Part shown: positions 9,564 through 18,653 of the stretch, piece after piece
How the letters are laid out: every line of letters begins with the position of its first letter
Position numbering within the stretch: position 1 is the stretch's first letter
The notes under the pieces: model-generated
The model's input: only the letters and a program-made list of their open reading frames with translations
What the model was told of the DNA's origin: nothing
Database searches by the model: none
Source: an uncultured Ilumatobacter sp.
GTDB taxonomy: Bacteria; Actinomycetota; Acidimicrobiia; Acidimicrobiales; Ilumatobacteraceae
Length of the DNA stretch: 60,566 bases
Assembly (NCBI GenBank): GCA_937905835.1
Contig: CALCXK010000060.1
Span: forward strand, 1 to 60,566
Direction of reading: 5' to 3'
Program-made: the position numbers and the translations under genes

Positions 9564-11666
9564 TCACTTCATCGGTTCGGGAAGCGACCGGCGAAGGAAG
9601 TCCAACTGGTGGAGCAACAGGTTCTCAGCGACCTGCTCCTGGGTAGCCATGTGGGTGGCGCCGACCAGGGGCAGAACTTCGTGCGGCTTTCCTGCTGTGA
9701 GGAGCGCTGATGAGAGTCGAAGCGTGTGCGCAGCCACGACGTTATCGTCGGCCAGCCCATGGATCAGCAGGAGCGGTCGTTTGAGGTCGCCAGCGAGGGG
9801 GAGGAGCGAGCTGGCGTCGTACTGACCTGCGCTGACGTTCGGATCGCCGAGGTAGCGCTCGGTGTAGTGGGTGTCGTAAAGTCGCCACTCGGTGACGGGG
9901 GCTCCGGCGATCGCGGCATGGAACACGTCGGGCCGCCGGAGTACGGCGAGCGCTGCGAGATAGCCGCCGAAGCTCCAACCTCTGATTGCGACACGGCATC
10001 GGTCAAGCACAGCCGTCTCCCTCGCCACGTACTGCAACGCCTCAATCTGATCGTCGAGTGGTGCAGTGGCGAGATCGCCGTGGACCGCTCGTTCCCACAC
10101 TGATCCTCGCCCTGGGGTGCCGCGGTTGTCGGTGACGAGAACAGCGAACCCTTGATCTGCGAACCACTGTGACGCAACGAACGCGTTGAAGGAATTCTGG
10201 ACGCGCAGGGCATGCGGACCGCCGTAAGGGTCGAGTAGGACGGGGAGGGGCGAGCCGTCGTGATCGTGCGGGAGCAGCAGCGCCGACGTCAGCCCGGTCA
10301 CGTCGCTCCGGAAGAACTGGACGTTTGGTGTAACGAGCGGCGTCTCAGCGAACGATTCGAGCGTGCGTGCCGCGCCGGATGAGTGAGTCACCAGATGTGT
10401 GGCGCCCGGTTCGCCGAGTGTTGCTGAACGAGTGGCCGAGGTGCCGCCGCGTTCGGCGAGCGTGTGGATGCCCGGCTCATCGGTGAGTGCTGTCAGCGTG
10501 CCGTCGTGACTGCGCCGCCAGACGTGGAGCGAGGTCGCGTCATCGATCGGGTTGGCCTGGAACAGAATCGACTCGGCATCGGCTTCGAGCACGGCCCGGA
10601 CTTGCAGGTCGTCGGGCGTCACGGGTTGGTCGTTGACCATGAGCCGTCGAGCTCCGTCACGATCAGCTGCTGAGACGAGCGTGCCGTCGGGCAGGAGGCG
10701 CGGCACTCCAGGCACCAACTCGACCCAGGCGTCGTCGTCGTCGTGAGCCAGCACTTCGGTCTGGCCGGTGATCTTGTCGACCTTCAGGGTCATGGTGCCG
10801 CGTTGGTCGCGGGCCTGCACGCACATGATGAGGCCGGCTCGGGTCCATTCGACGGACGCGATGTAGGGGAAGAGTTCGTGGTCCCAGTCGACGTCGGTGC
10901 GTGACCCGTTCAGGCCGAGCAGGTGGAGCGACACGGTGGCGTTATTCGTTCCGGCCGACGGATAGCGGACGGTCTTGGCGGGGCGGTCGGGGTTGGCCGG
11001 ATCGGCAATGACCCATTCATCGACCGGTGATGTGTCGACGCGACACGCAGCAATAGTGTCGCCGTCGGGGCTCCACCAATACCCCTGGAAGCGGTGCATC
11101 TCTTCGGCTGCAATGAAGTCAGCACTGCCCCACGACACCGTGTCGGCTTCCGTTGGTTCACCACCGGCGAGAACGCGCCACGTGCCGTCTAATTCACCAA
11201 TGCAGAGCAGTCGGCCGCTCGCGTAGGCGATACGACGTGCGGTCGGATCGGGGCGGGGGTCGAACACGGGGCCTGCGACGTCGAGTGGTCGTGAGAGGCC
11301 CGTGAGGAGGTCCGCAACGAACATCCGACCGCCGAGCGCAAAGGAGGCGACCTTGCCGGCTGCGTCGGTTGCGTAGCTCGTGATACCACCGGCGCCTTCC
11401 CGAGCGCGTTCTCGTCGGGCCCGTTCCAGCGGAGGCAGAACGTCGTTGCTGCCCTCGCTGAGTAATGCTCGCGGATCGCCGACGAGCCGCTCGGTGCCAT
11501 CGGCGACGTCGAAGACCCAGAGTGCGTTGACCGGGTCGGTTCCGCTGGAGCTTCGGAGAAACACCACTCGCTCGCCGTCGGCCGAGACGGTGATGTCGCG
11601 AGGCGCGCCGAGGGTGAATCGTTGAGTGCGAGCGTGCTGGCGTGGGAACGTGTCGGCGTCGGTCAC
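9564..11666 (-). CDS. S9 family dipeptidyl-peptidase IV-like serine peptidase
   Basis: About 700 residues: an N-terminal beta-propeller (about 20-430) and a C-terminal alpha/beta hydrolase domain. The nucleophile is the Ser in RGWSFGGYLA. The charge-relay Asp is probably in LIHGLADDNV and the His in GATHM. The double-Glu element AAEEMHRFQGYWWSPDG matches DPP IV-type enzymes that bind the substrate N-terminus. There is no signal peptide from the chosen start, so it is probably cytoplasmic. I chose the GTG at 11666 because TAGTCT (11674-11679, minus) sits 7 nt upstream and the longer frame adds only low-quality sequence. Confidence 0.88.
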   Translation of the reverse strand: MTDADTFPRQHARTQRFTLGAPRDITVSADGERVVFLRSSSGTDPVNALWVFDVADGTERLVGDPRALLSEGSNDVLPPLERARRERAREGAGGITSYATDAAGKVASFALGGRMFVADLLTGLSRPLDVAGPVFDPRPDPTARRIAYASGRLLCIGELDGTWRVLAGGEPTEADTVSWGSADFIAAEEMHRFQGYWWSPDGDTIAACRVDTSPVDEWVIADPANPDRPAKTVRYPSAGTNNATVSLHLLGLNGSRTDVDWDHELFPYIASVEWTRAGLIMCVQARDQRGTMTLKVDKITGQTEVLAHDDDDAWVELVPGVPRLLPDGTLVSAADRDGARRLMVNDQPVTPDDLQVRAVLEADAESILFQANPIDDATSLHVWRRSHDGTLTALTDEPGIHTLAERGGTSATRSATLGEPGATHLVTHSSGAARTLESFAETPLVTPNVQFFRSDVTGLTSALLLPHDHDGSPLPVLLDPYGGPHALRVQNSFNAFVASQWFADQGFAVLVTDNRGTPGRGSVWERAVHGDLATAPLDDQIEALQYVARETAVLDRCRVAIRGWSFGGYLAALAVLRRPDVFHAAIAGAPVTEWRLYDTHYTERYLGDPNVSAGQYDASSLLPLAGDLKRPLLLIHGLADDNVVAAHTLRLSSALLTAGKPHEVLPLVGATHMATQEQVAENLLLHQLDFLRRSLPEPMK

Positions 11667-11721
11667 GCCGCAGAGACTAGAGCCGCCCGGCGCTCGCGTC
11701 CCGATGGGCTCGCAGCGTCGG

Positions 11722-12690
11722 TCAGCCGGTGAAGTGGATGATCGCTTCGAGGGTGACGTCGAAGGCGGCGGCTGCATCGACCGAGGTCAACACGTCGCAG
11801 TTGGGGGACTGTCGTTCGATGACCTTGCGCTGGTCGATCACCGTCATCCCTCGTGTGTACTCGCCGCGTGTCTCCACGACGACATGCCGCTCGACGCGTT
11901 CGAACAGGTGCGGGTGCGACAGTGCCATGACAGCGAGCGGGTCATGAATCGCTCCACCGATCAGTGCGCCGTCGTCGTGTCGTTCGCCGTACTTGGCTGA
12001 AAAGAAGGTGAGGAGGTCGGCGAGGGTGACGCCGAGCTGGCCGCCGGTCGAACGGATGGCGGCTATGCGATCTGGTGTGGCGGTGAACTGATGCGTCACG
12101 TCGAGCCCTGCCATCACGATGCGGACGCCACTCGAGAATACGACGTGTGCGGCTTCCGGGTCGGCCCAGATGTTGAACTCGGCGGTGCTGCTGCGGTTGC
12201 CGAACGTGCCGCCGCCCATCAGTGAGATCCCAGCGATCCGATCGGCGATGTCAGGCGCCGTTCGCAGTGCGAGCGCGATGTTGGTTAACGGCCCGATTGG
12301 GACGAGCCAGAGGTCCTCGGTGGTCCGGCACATGTCGATGATGAAGCTGACCGCGTCGGTCCCGTCGAGCGGTGTCGATGGAGCCGGGAGGTCGGCACCG
12401 TCGAGCCCGCTTTCGCCATGGACGTGTCCGGCAAACTTGGGTTCGCCGACGAGCGGTCGGGCCGCTCCGGAGTGAATTGGTACATCGACGCCGATGAGAT
12501 CGCGCATGACGAGTGCGTTGTGCGTGGTGCTGCCGAGCGGGGCATTGCCCGCAACCGTGGTGATCCCGACCAGTTCGGTGTTTCGGGCGGCGACCACGAT
12601 GGCAATGGCGTCGTCGTGGCCGGGATCGCAGTCGAGGAGGATCGTCGGGCGATTCCCGGTGGTGGCAGTCTCAGGCATGATGCTGAGCAT
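11722..12690 (-). CDS. Nucleoside hydrolase (inosine-uridine preferring type)
   Basis: Cleaves ribonucleosides to base and ribose. The calcium-binding N-terminal motif is LLDCDPGHDDA. The downstream ISLMGGGTFGNRSSTAEFNIWADPEAA block with the NxWxDPEAA signature is complete. The C-terminal GGAIHDPLAVMAL supplies a further Asp. 322 residues from the ATG at 12690, or 318 from the ATG at 12678; no ribosome binding site decides between them. No purine or pyrimidine salvage partner is adjacent, so the preferred substrate is unknown. Confidence 0.88.
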   Translation of the reverse strand: MLSIMPETATTGNRPTILLDCDPGHDDAIAIVVAARNTELVGITTVAGNAPLGSTTHNALVMRDLIGVDVPIHSGAARPLVGEPKFAGHVHGESGLDGADLPAPSTPLDGTDAVSFIIDMCRTTEDLWLVPIGPLTNIALALRTAPDIADRIAGISLMGGGTFGNRSSTAEFNIWADPEAAHVVFSSGVRIVMAGLDVTHQFTATPDRIAAIRSTGGQLGVTLADLLTFFSAKYGERHDDGALIGGAIHDPLAVMALSHPHLFERVERHVVVETRGEYTRGMTVIDQRKVIERQSPNCDVLTSVDAAAAFDVTLEAIIHFTG

Positions 12691-12809
12691 GGCATCCGAA
12701 CGGCCCCACCGGCGGCATGTGCTGACGGGCGTTGCTGGGCCGGCAGCTGAGGCTCTTCTCGACGCCGATCTGCCTGGAGTGGTTCCACGTCGTCCACCTC
12801 CCTACACGA

Positions 12810-14309
12810 TCAGACCAGCAGAGCGCCTCCGGGTTCGAGTTGGCAATCAGCGCCGACCCACTCGCCGTCGCACATCGCTGCAGCGACTGCCGAGTCAGCC
12901 GAGGTGCCCCACGCTCGGCGGCCGTCGGCGAGCAGGCAAGCGGCCTGAGCAGTTTCGGGCTGGCCGTCGCGGGAGAACATGATCGAGTACGCCTCGATCG
13001 TCGCTTGACCCGCAGCGTCAGCGGGAGTGGCCAGTTGACGTTTGGGTAGTGCATCGACCGCGTCTTGCGGTGAGTCGTGCCGGAACGCAGTGGCCGGGGG
13101 AGTGGTCGAGTACACGCCGAACGCATGCTTGGTCGCGTAGCCGCCGTTGGCCCACGTGAAGCCGTACTCGCCGGGGCGTTCCCGGAGATCGTCGACGACC
13201 GAAGCGATGGCGTGCATCACATAGTTGTTCCATGGCCCGCCACAGAAGGTGAGCCCGCCGGTGCGCGACCACTGGCGACCAGTACCAGGCGTGATGTCGA
13301 CGCCGAGCGACTGTGCCCCAAGCTGAACCGCCGATGGAAAACACGAGTAGAGGTCGAGCACCGAGACGTCATCGATGGCGATTCCGGCGAGGTCGAGCGC
13401 CATCTTGCCACCGAGTTCGACGGCGGGTGTGCGGGCGAACGTGTCGCGGTGCGAGACAAAGGGGTGCTCGTGCGAGTCGGTGCCAGCGTGTGGGAACACC
13501 CACTTGTCACGGCTGACACCCATCCGCTCGGCTGCCTCGACGGTGCACATGATGATCGCCGCGCCCATGTCGACGTCGTTGTTTGAGTTCATCAGCTTCG
13601 GGTAGGGGAAGCCGATCATCCGGTTCGAATCGGTGACTGTGGTGATCTCGCTAGCCGTCTTCGACTCCTGGATCCATGCGTGTGGATTGCTGGCGGCGAC
13701 ATCGCTCAGGCCAGCGTAGAGCTCGCCGAGAAATCGCTGGTGTTCGTCGACGGTGCGGCCCGATGTGGCGCGCAGCGCGGTTTCGAACATTGGATACATC
13801 TGCACCGGCATGTACAGGCCGCGGTCGCGCTCCGCCGGAAGGTTCATGTCGAGTTTCTTGCCGATGTAGCGCGGCAGGTCGTCGTCGGCGGCTTTCGCCC
13901 AATCGAGTGTGACGTCTTGCTTGCGAGCTCGCATGAATGTCTTGAACGCCTCAGCACCGGAGAGGATGGCGATATCGACTGAACCGTCGAGAATCTCCAC
14001 TGCGGTCACATTGACGAGTGACTGCGGGCTGTTGCCGCCAGCGGTTGACTCGGCCAACTCGATTGCTGTGTCGTCCAGGCCGAGGCGTTGGGCCAGAAAG
14101 CGGGGTGCGTTCCGGTAGCGCCAGCCGATCACGTTGACGACGCGCACCGAGTCGGCCGCTGGTGGGCCATCGAGTCCGGCGTCAGCTGCCGCAGCGTGCA
14201 CTGCCTGATCCATGAGGGCAACCGGCTCGAGTGCGTCATCAATGCCATTGGCTCGATGGTTGTACTGGCCGACGCCGATGATCACAGGTGTACGAGGGTC
14301 GAGAGTCAC
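12810..14309 (-). CDS. Thiolase-fold acyl-CoA acetyltransferase-like protein
   Basis: 499 residues of the thiolase superfamily (SCPx/acetyl-CoA acetyltransferase-like branch). It begins TPVIIGVGQY and has the C-terminal FCGGPWNNYVMHAIA block with the reactive-site Cys. At the usual place of the N-terminal nucleophile Cys the sequence reads AESTAGGNSPQSLVN, with no cysteine. The protein therefore probably does not do classical two-step thiolysis; many actinobacterial paralogues share this. It starts at the GTG 14309, with TAGAGT (14316-14321, minus) 6 nt upstream. A 119-nt gap without a clear gene separates it from the nucleoside hydrolase. Confidence 0.75.
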   Translation of the reverse strand: MTLDPRTPVIIGVGQYNHRANGIDDALEPVALMDQAVHAAAADAGLDGPPAADSVRVVNVIGWRYRNAPRFLAQRLGLDDTAIELAESTAGGNSPQSLVNVTAVEILDGSVDIAILSGAEAFKTFMRARKQDVTLDWAKAADDDLPRYIGKKLDMNLPAERDRGLYMPVQMYPMFETALRATSGRTVDEHQRFLGELYAGLSDVAASNPHAWIQESKTASEITTVTDSNRMIGFPYPKLMNSNNDVDMGAAIIMCTVEAAERMGVSRDKWVFPHAGTDSHEHPFVSHRDTFARTPAVELGGKMALDLAGIAIDDVSVLDLYSCFPSAVQLGAQSLGVDITPGTGRQWSRTGGLTFCGGPWNNYVMHAIASVVDDLRERPGEYGFTWANGGYATKHAFGVYSTTPPATAFRHDSPQDAVDALPKRQLATPADAAGQATIEAYSIMFSRDGQPETAQAACLLADGRRAWGTSADSAVAAAMCDGEWVGADCQLEPGGALLV

Positions 14310-14406
14310 GCTGCGACTCTATGAATCGAAGCAGTCGGTGCCCCCATCCGAACGATTCGTCAATGTATGACAGAGCATCCCGATGGGACTCCTACACTTT
14401 GTGACG

Positions 14407-14853
14407 ATGACACGAATCGCGATCGGCTCCGACCATGCGGGCTACGACCTCAAGCAGCACCTGATCAGCTTCATGGAAGCGGCCGGGCACACCGTCGACG
14501 ACCAGGGAACGCACTCGACCGAGTCGGTCGATTACCCCGAGGTCTGCGCCGGCGTGGGCCGCACCGTGCGTGATGGCAATGCTGACTTCGGGATCGTCCT
14601 CGGCGGCAGCGGTCAGGGCGAACAGCTTGCAGCGAACAAGGTGCGCGGCGTTCGCGCGGCGCTCTGCAACTGTCTGTACACGGCCCGGATGGCACGCGAG
14701 CACAACGACGCCAATGTGCTGTCGATGGGTGCTCGCGTCGTCGGCACCGGCGTTGCCGAGGAGATCGTCCAGATATTCCTCACCCAAGCATTTGAAGGCG
14801 GTCGTCACCAGCGCCGCGTCGATCAGATCACCGAACTCGAATCCAACTTCTAA
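14407..14853 (+). CDS. rpiB: Ribose-5-phosphate isomerase B
   Basis: Interconverts ribose 5-phosphate and ribulose 5-phosphate. 148 residues. RIAIGSDHAGYDLK opens the protein, and LGGSGQGEQLAANKVRGVRAA is the active-site/anion loop. It has Ser where the E. coli enzyme has Cys, as in the mycobacterial subgroup. The end HQRRVDQITELE is also mycobacterial in type. I chose the ATG at 14407: TACACT at 14393-14398 lies 8 nt upstream, so the leaderless transcript would begin at this codon. The GTG at 14401 is less likely. A palindromic repeat follows directly. Confidence 0.93.
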   Translation: MTRIAIGSDHAGYDLKQHLISFMEAAGHTVDDQGTHSTESVDYPEVCAGVGRTVRDGNADFGIVLGGSGQGEQLAANKVRGVRAALCNCLYTARMAREHNDANVLSMGARVVGTGVAEEIVQIFLTQAFEGGRHQRRVDQITELESNF

Positions 14854-14884
14854 GTTGCGTATGGGGTCAGGCCCCTTTCGCAAC
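14854..14884. repeat. Palindromic repeat, GGGGTCAGGCCCC family, copy 3
   Basis: GTTGCGTATGGGGTCAGGCC and onward to 14884 repeats the unit at 197-226 with two changes. It starts at the base after the rpiB stop codon and ends about 50 nt before glyA. It can fold into a hairpin with GGGG/CCCC at the centre and TTGCG/CGCAA at the base. Confidence 0.8.
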
Positions 14885-14933
14885 TCTGTCTCCGTCACGT
14901 TCCCTCCGTACCGCTCTCGATCAAGGACCACCG

Positions 14934-16175
14934 ATGCCATTTCCTTCTGATTCCAATCCCGACACCGAAGTACTCGCACTTCTCGATCGCGAAGTCGAAC
15001 GCCAGACCACCGGCCTGCAGCTCATTGCATCGGAGAACTTCACGTCGCCAGCAGTAATGGCAGCCACCGGCTCGGTCCTGACGAACAAGTACGCCGAGGG
15101 ATACCCGGGCAAGCGGTACTACGGCGGCAACGCGATCGTCGACGTGATCGAACAGCTCGCCATCGATCGTGTGAAAGAACTGTTCGGCGCCGAACACGCC
15201 AACGTGCAGCCGCACTCGGGCGCTAACGCCAACATGTGCGTGTACCAGGCACTTCTGCAGCCGGGCGACACGGTGCTCGGCCTCAGCCTCGATCACGGCG
15301 GCCACCTCACTCACGGCTCGCCCGTCAACGCGTCCGGCATGCTGTACAACTTCGTCGCCTACGGAACTGGGGCCGAAGATCGCATCGACATGGACAACGT
15401 CCGTGAACTCGCACTCGAGCATCGTCCGAAGATGATCGTTGCAGGCACCACCTCGTACCCCCGCCGTCTCGACCCGGAGCCGTTTAAGGCGATTGCCGAC
15501 GAGGTCGGCGCCCTGCTGATGTTCGACATCGCACACCTCGCAGGCTTGGTCGCCGGTGGTTCGCACCCGAACCCGGTGCCGTTCGCCGACGTCGTCACCT
15601 TCACGACGCACAAGACGCTCCGCGGTCCGCGTGGCGGTTGCATCCTGTCGAAGGAGGTGCACGCAAAGGCGATCGACAAGGCCGTCTTCCCGGGCTGGCA
15701 GGGCGGCCCGCTTGAGCACGCGATTGCTGGCAAGGCGATTGCGTTCCGTGAAGCGATGGACCCGTCGTTCAAGGAGTACGCAGCACAGATTGTGACGAAC
15801 GCTTCAGCGCTCGCGGCGGCCTTGGCGGCAGAGGGCTTCCGGCTGGTCTCTGGCGGCACTGACACCCACATGATGGTCGTCGACCTCACGCCGTTCGACG
15901 CTGAGCTGACCGGCAAGGTCGCACAGGCCACGCTTGACGAGGCCGGGATCACGCTGAACAAGAACACGATCCCCGATGACCCGCGCAGCCCGTTCGTCAC
16001 CAGTGGCGTGCGCATTGGCACCCCGTCGGTCACCACGCAGGGCATGCAGGAGCCCGAAATGGCCGAGATCGCCAAGCTCATCGCCCGTTCACTGCGCAAC
16101 ATCGACAACGCCGAGGCGCTGGCCGCCGTCAAAGCTGACGTCGCCACCCTGTGCGCCAAGTTCCCCGCCTACTGA
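14934..16175 (+). CDS. glyA: Serine hydroxymethyltransferase
   Basis: PLP enzyme that converts serine and tetrahydrofolate to glycine and methylene-tetrahydrofolate. 413 residues, normal length. Motifs: LQLIASENFTSPAV, NKYAEGYPGKRYYGG, QPHSGANANM and the PLP-lysine segment TTHKTLRGPRGG. An AAGGA ribosome binding site at 14921-14925 precedes the ATG. No glycine riboswitch is visible in the 80-nt gap. The gene ends 13 nt before the first DUF559-cassette palindrome. Confidence 0.97.
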   Translation: MPFPSDSNPDTEVLALLDREVERQTTGLQLIASENFTSPAVMAATGSVLTNKYAEGYPGKRYYGGNAIVDVIEQLAIDRVKELFGAEHANVQPHSGANANMCVYQALLQPGDTVLGLSLDHGGHLTHGSPVNASGMLYNFVAYGTGAEDRIDMDNVRELALEHRPKMIVAGTTSYPRRLDPEPFKAIADEVGALLMFDIAHLAGLVAGGSHPNPVPFADVVTFTTHKTLRGPRGGCILSKEVHAKAIDKAVFPGWQGGPLEHAIAGKAIAFREAMDPSFKEYAAQIVTNASALAAALAAEGFRLVSGGTDTHMMVVDLTPFDAELTGKVAQATLDEAGITLNKNTIPDDPRSPFVTSGVRIGTPSVTTQGMQEPEMAEIAKLIARSLRNIDNAEALAAVKADVATLCAKFPAY

Positions 16176-16188
16176 CCCGGGCCTGCTC

Positions 16189-16238
16189 GTTTGCGTCGAA
16201 GAACCGGTTGGACAGTCCTCCGGAATCTCGACGCAAAC
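16189..16238. repeat. DUF559 cassette 1, downstream palindrome
   Basis: 50-nt imperfect palindrome with outer arms GTTTGCGTCGA / TCGACGCAAAC and a central GGACAGTCC. The reverse complement of 17169-17218 matches it at about 40 of 50 positions. It ends 3 nt before the stop codon of the DUF559 gene. Confidence 0.85.
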
Positions 16239-16241
16239 AGC

Positions 16242-17123
16242 TCACTGCAGCCGTTCGCGCAACGTCCGGGCGACCATCGCACTTCGCTGGGTGACATCGG
16301 CATAGGTGTACTCGAACACCTGCACGCCCAGGTCCTGAAGTTCGTTGCGACGTTGAGCGTCCTTGGCTCGATCGCTCGGGGATGAGTGCCCGCTGACTTC
16401 GATCACGATCTGTTGTTCTTCGAATAAGAAGTCGACGCGTGCAACATGGCGCGCACCTTTGCGGTGCACGACCTGGGTGAGCGGACGAGGGAAACCGTAC
16501 CGGCGAACCAACTCGAGGAATCTGCGTTCCAGAATCGAGTGGCCACCTGAGTCGACCACGAGGTCGTCGATGAGCCGGCAACCCCAGCGGCCCGACCCGC
16601 GCAGCGTCTCCAGTCGTCGTGCGAGCGTGTGAGGCGCTGAGAGGCCGAGCCGCACCGCGCTGTCGATTGCTGCCTCGACACGTTGCCGTCGCGCTTGAGC
16701 ATGCGCGAGGTCGATGATCGTCCGGGTCGCCGATGTTGCGCGGAAACCCTCGACAACGACGATGTCGATTGCCGGCAGACGGGCTGTGGTGTGGACGACG
16801 AGATCTGTGCGGCCGGGGCGGGCTCGACGCGGCACGGTGAATTCGACAGCACTGGGAACGGGCTGGTCGAGCTGATGGAGTGCAGCGGCGGCCTCGTAAC
16901 TGACCACCGAGTACTCACCGAGTATCAGCAGGCCGCGCCGGAGCTCGAAACGATGGGAGTGTGGAACACCGGCGACTGCATGCGTGCGAGGTCCCACACG
17001 CTCGAGCCAGCCACCTCGAAAGAGCTGGCGGCGCTGCCAGTCAGTCGACGCATGAGCGCGCAGCTGGGCGTCAGTGATCAACCCGTCCTGGTTCCGCGCA
17101 AGTGCAGCAATCTTCTGATTCAT
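16242..17123 (-). CDS. AbiEi-like winged-helix plus DUF559 (PD-(D/E)XK) protein, copy 1
   Basis: 293 residues. Residues 1-90 look like the winged-helix domain of AbiEi-type antitoxins (IAALARNQDGLITDAQLRA). Residues about 190-290 are a DUF559/Vsr-like endonuclease fold: E199 in SILERRFLELV, D231 in RVDFLF and E242 in IVIEVSG. The usual EVDG reads EVSG here, so activity may be altered. The start is set by homology to the other two copies and by CCCACTGT 5 nt before the ATG. Palindromes at 16189-16238 and 17169-17218 bracket it. Function unknown; restriction, repair or mobility are all possible. Confidence 0.8.
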   Translation of the reverse strand: MNQKIAALARNQDGLITDAQLRAHASTDWQRRQLFRGGWLERVGPRTHAVAGVPHSHRFELRRGLLILGEYSVVSYEAAAALHQLDQPVPSAVEFTVPRRARPGRTDLVVHTTARLPAIDIVVVEGFRATSATRTIIDLAHAQARRQRVEAAIDSAVRLGLSAPHTLARRLETLRGSGRWGCRLIDDLVVDSGGHSILERRFLELVRRYGFPRPLTQVVHRKGARHVARVDFLFEEQQIVIEVSGHSSPSDRAKDAQRRNELQDLGVQVFEYTYADVTQRSAMVARTLRERLQ

Positions 17124-17128
17124 ATTCC

Positions 17129-17136
17129 ACAGTGGG
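17129..17136 (-). promoter_or_regulatory. CCCACTGT motif before DUF559 gene 1
   Basis: On the minus strand CCCACTGT ends 5 nt before the ATG at 17123. The same octamer, with one change at one locus, occurs at the equivalent place before the other two DUF559 genes. The spacing equals that of the TAnnnT -10 boxes of other genes here, so CACTGT may act as an atypical -10. Confidence 0.5.
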
Positions 17137-17168
17137 ACTGATTCGCGGCCAGTCAGGAAAGCCCCAGC

Positions 17169-17218
17169 GTTTGCGTCGAAGTTTCCGAGGACAGTCCAAC
17201 GGACACTTCGACGCAGAC
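17169..17218. repeat. DUF559 cassette 1, upstream palindrome
   Basis: 50-nt palindrome with outer arms GTTTGCGTCGA / TCGACGCAGAC and a central GGACAGTCC. It matches 16189-16238 best in inverted orientation. It lies 45 nt upstream of the DUF559 start codon; cassette 3 has the same 45-nt distance. Confidence 0.85.
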
Positions 17219-17286
17219 GGCGAAGGGGGCGGGTGGGAAGAAGGGGGTCGCGAGCGGGGGAGAACGGGCGCGTAGGATCAGGCCTC

Positions 17287-18495
17287 GTGCCAACCAGTGG
17301 GTCATACGTGGTGATCGGGTTGGTGGCGGCAGCCGTGACCTTCACGGTGACACCGCTGGTCGGGATGTTTGCGCGTCGGATGGGCTGGGTGTACCTCCCC
17401 AACGATCGCACGGTGCACGAAACGCCGCTCCCAGACATCGGTGGGTTGGCGATGTACATCGGCTTCGTCGCGGCCTACGTCACTGCGTCACTGACAGGGG
17501 CTCTTGACGTCGTGTTCGGGAGCAATTCGGAGCCCCGAGGCGTCTTCGTGGCAGTCACAATCATTTACGCGGTTGGCCTCCTCGACGATGTTCGGGAGAT
17601 TTCGGCGCCGGCGAAAGTCTTCGGAATCGTGCTCGCTGGCATAGCCCTCGTCCAGTTTGGCGTGGTCATGTTCGCCTTCCGGCTTCCGTTCTACGAGGGT
17701 TCGATCTTCCTCGACGAGAGCCTCCGTCCGCTGATCACGATCTTGTGGCTGCTCGGTATGAGCACGGTTGTCAACCTGGTCGATGGCCTCGATGGCCTCG
17801 CTGCAGGCATCGTCGGCATCGGTGCCATCTCGTTCTTTCTGTACAGCGAGCGGCTGACCGATCTCGACTTGCTCGACAGCGCCAATGTCGGGCCGCTCTT
17901 CGCGGTGATTGCTGCAGGACTTTGTGTCGGCTTTTTGCCGCACAACTTCAACCCTGCCCGCATCTTCATGGGTGATGGGGGAGCGTTGTTGCTCGGCTTA
18001 CTGCTCGCAGTGTCGACGAGCGTGGTCGGAGGCCGTGTTGACTCGGTCGAACAGGAGTCGATCGGAACGACCTATTTCTTCCTCGCTCCACTGGTCATCC
18101 CGCTCCTCATCTTGGGCGTGCCGATCTTCGACACGCTGTTCGCCATCGTCCGGCGTGCGACGAGCGGCAAGGGGCTGGCCTCTGCTGACAAAGGGCATCT
18201 CCACCACCGTTTGATGGAGATGGGCCATGGCCACCGTCGGAGTGTGGTGATCCTGTGGCTCTGGTCTGCGGTGCTCAGTGGCTTTGTGCTGTACCCGACC
18301 CTGACCAACCAGAACCCGACGTATCTGCCGTTTGGCATCGCCGTGATCGGGATCGTTCTGTACACCGTGCTCCATCCGAGCGTGCGGGCGCGTCGCAAGG
18401 AGAACAACACTCCGAGTCAGGGAATCGACCGGAAGTACATCGATGTGTCGAGCGATGCCCAACCAGAATCTGAGCATCGTGACCTTCGCGGGTAA
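17287..18495 (+). CDS. WecA/TagO-type undecaprenyl-phosphate sugar-1-phosphate transferase
   Basis: Polytopic membrane enzyme that transfers a sugar 1-phosphate (typically GlcNAc-1-P) from UDP-sugar to undecaprenyl phosphate, the first step of cell-wall glycopolymer synthesis. 402 residues with about ten membrane helices. Family motifs: LLDDVREIS, VVNLVDGLDGLAAG, NPARIFMGDGGA and the cytoplasmic KGHLHHRLMEMG. The start is the GTG 17287; TAGGAT at 17273-17278 is 8 nt upstream. It lies directly before the atp genes, as wecA-like rfe does in mycobacteria. The C-terminal tail from about residue 370 is hydrophilic. Confidence 0.88.
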   Translation: MPTSGSYVVIGLVAAAVTFTVTPLVGMFARRMGWVYLPNDRTVHETPLPDIGGLAMYIGFVAAYVTASLTGALDVVFGSNSEPRGVFVAVTIIYAVGLLDDVREISAPAKVFGIVLAGIALVQFGVVMFAFRLPFYEGSIFLDESLRPLITILWLLGMSTVVNLVDGLDGLAAGIVGIGAISFFLYSERLTDLDLLDSANVGPLFAVIAAGLCVGFLPHNFNPARIFMGDGGALLLGLLLAVSTSVVGGRVDSVEQESIGTTYFFLAPLVIPLLILGVPIFDTLFAIVRRATSGKGLASADKGHLHHRLMEMGHGHRRSVVILWLWSAVLSGFVLYPTLTNQNPTYLPFGIAVIGIVLYTVLHPSVRARRKENNTPSQGIDRKYIDVSSDAQPESEHRDLRG

Positions 18496-18653
18496 CTCGA
18501 ATTGGACGTCACTGGCGAGAACTGACGCACACAGTTGCTGTCGGCAGGGCGCAACGACTAGGTTGTGCGTGCGTTCACAAGCTCCAGTTCCGGTTGGCCG
18601 AACACACTGGTTCCACATCGGATTAAGCATTTCGCCTTGAAGGTCTCGCACCC

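Noticed and set aside
12810..14309. Thiolase-like gene as a pseudogene because the nucleophile Cys is missing
   Set aside because: The frame is intact over 499 codons and the change is shared by a known thiolase-like branch.
14885..14933. Glycine riboswitch before glyA
   Set aside because: The gap is too short and has no tandem aptamer-like pairing; only the palindromic repeat is present.
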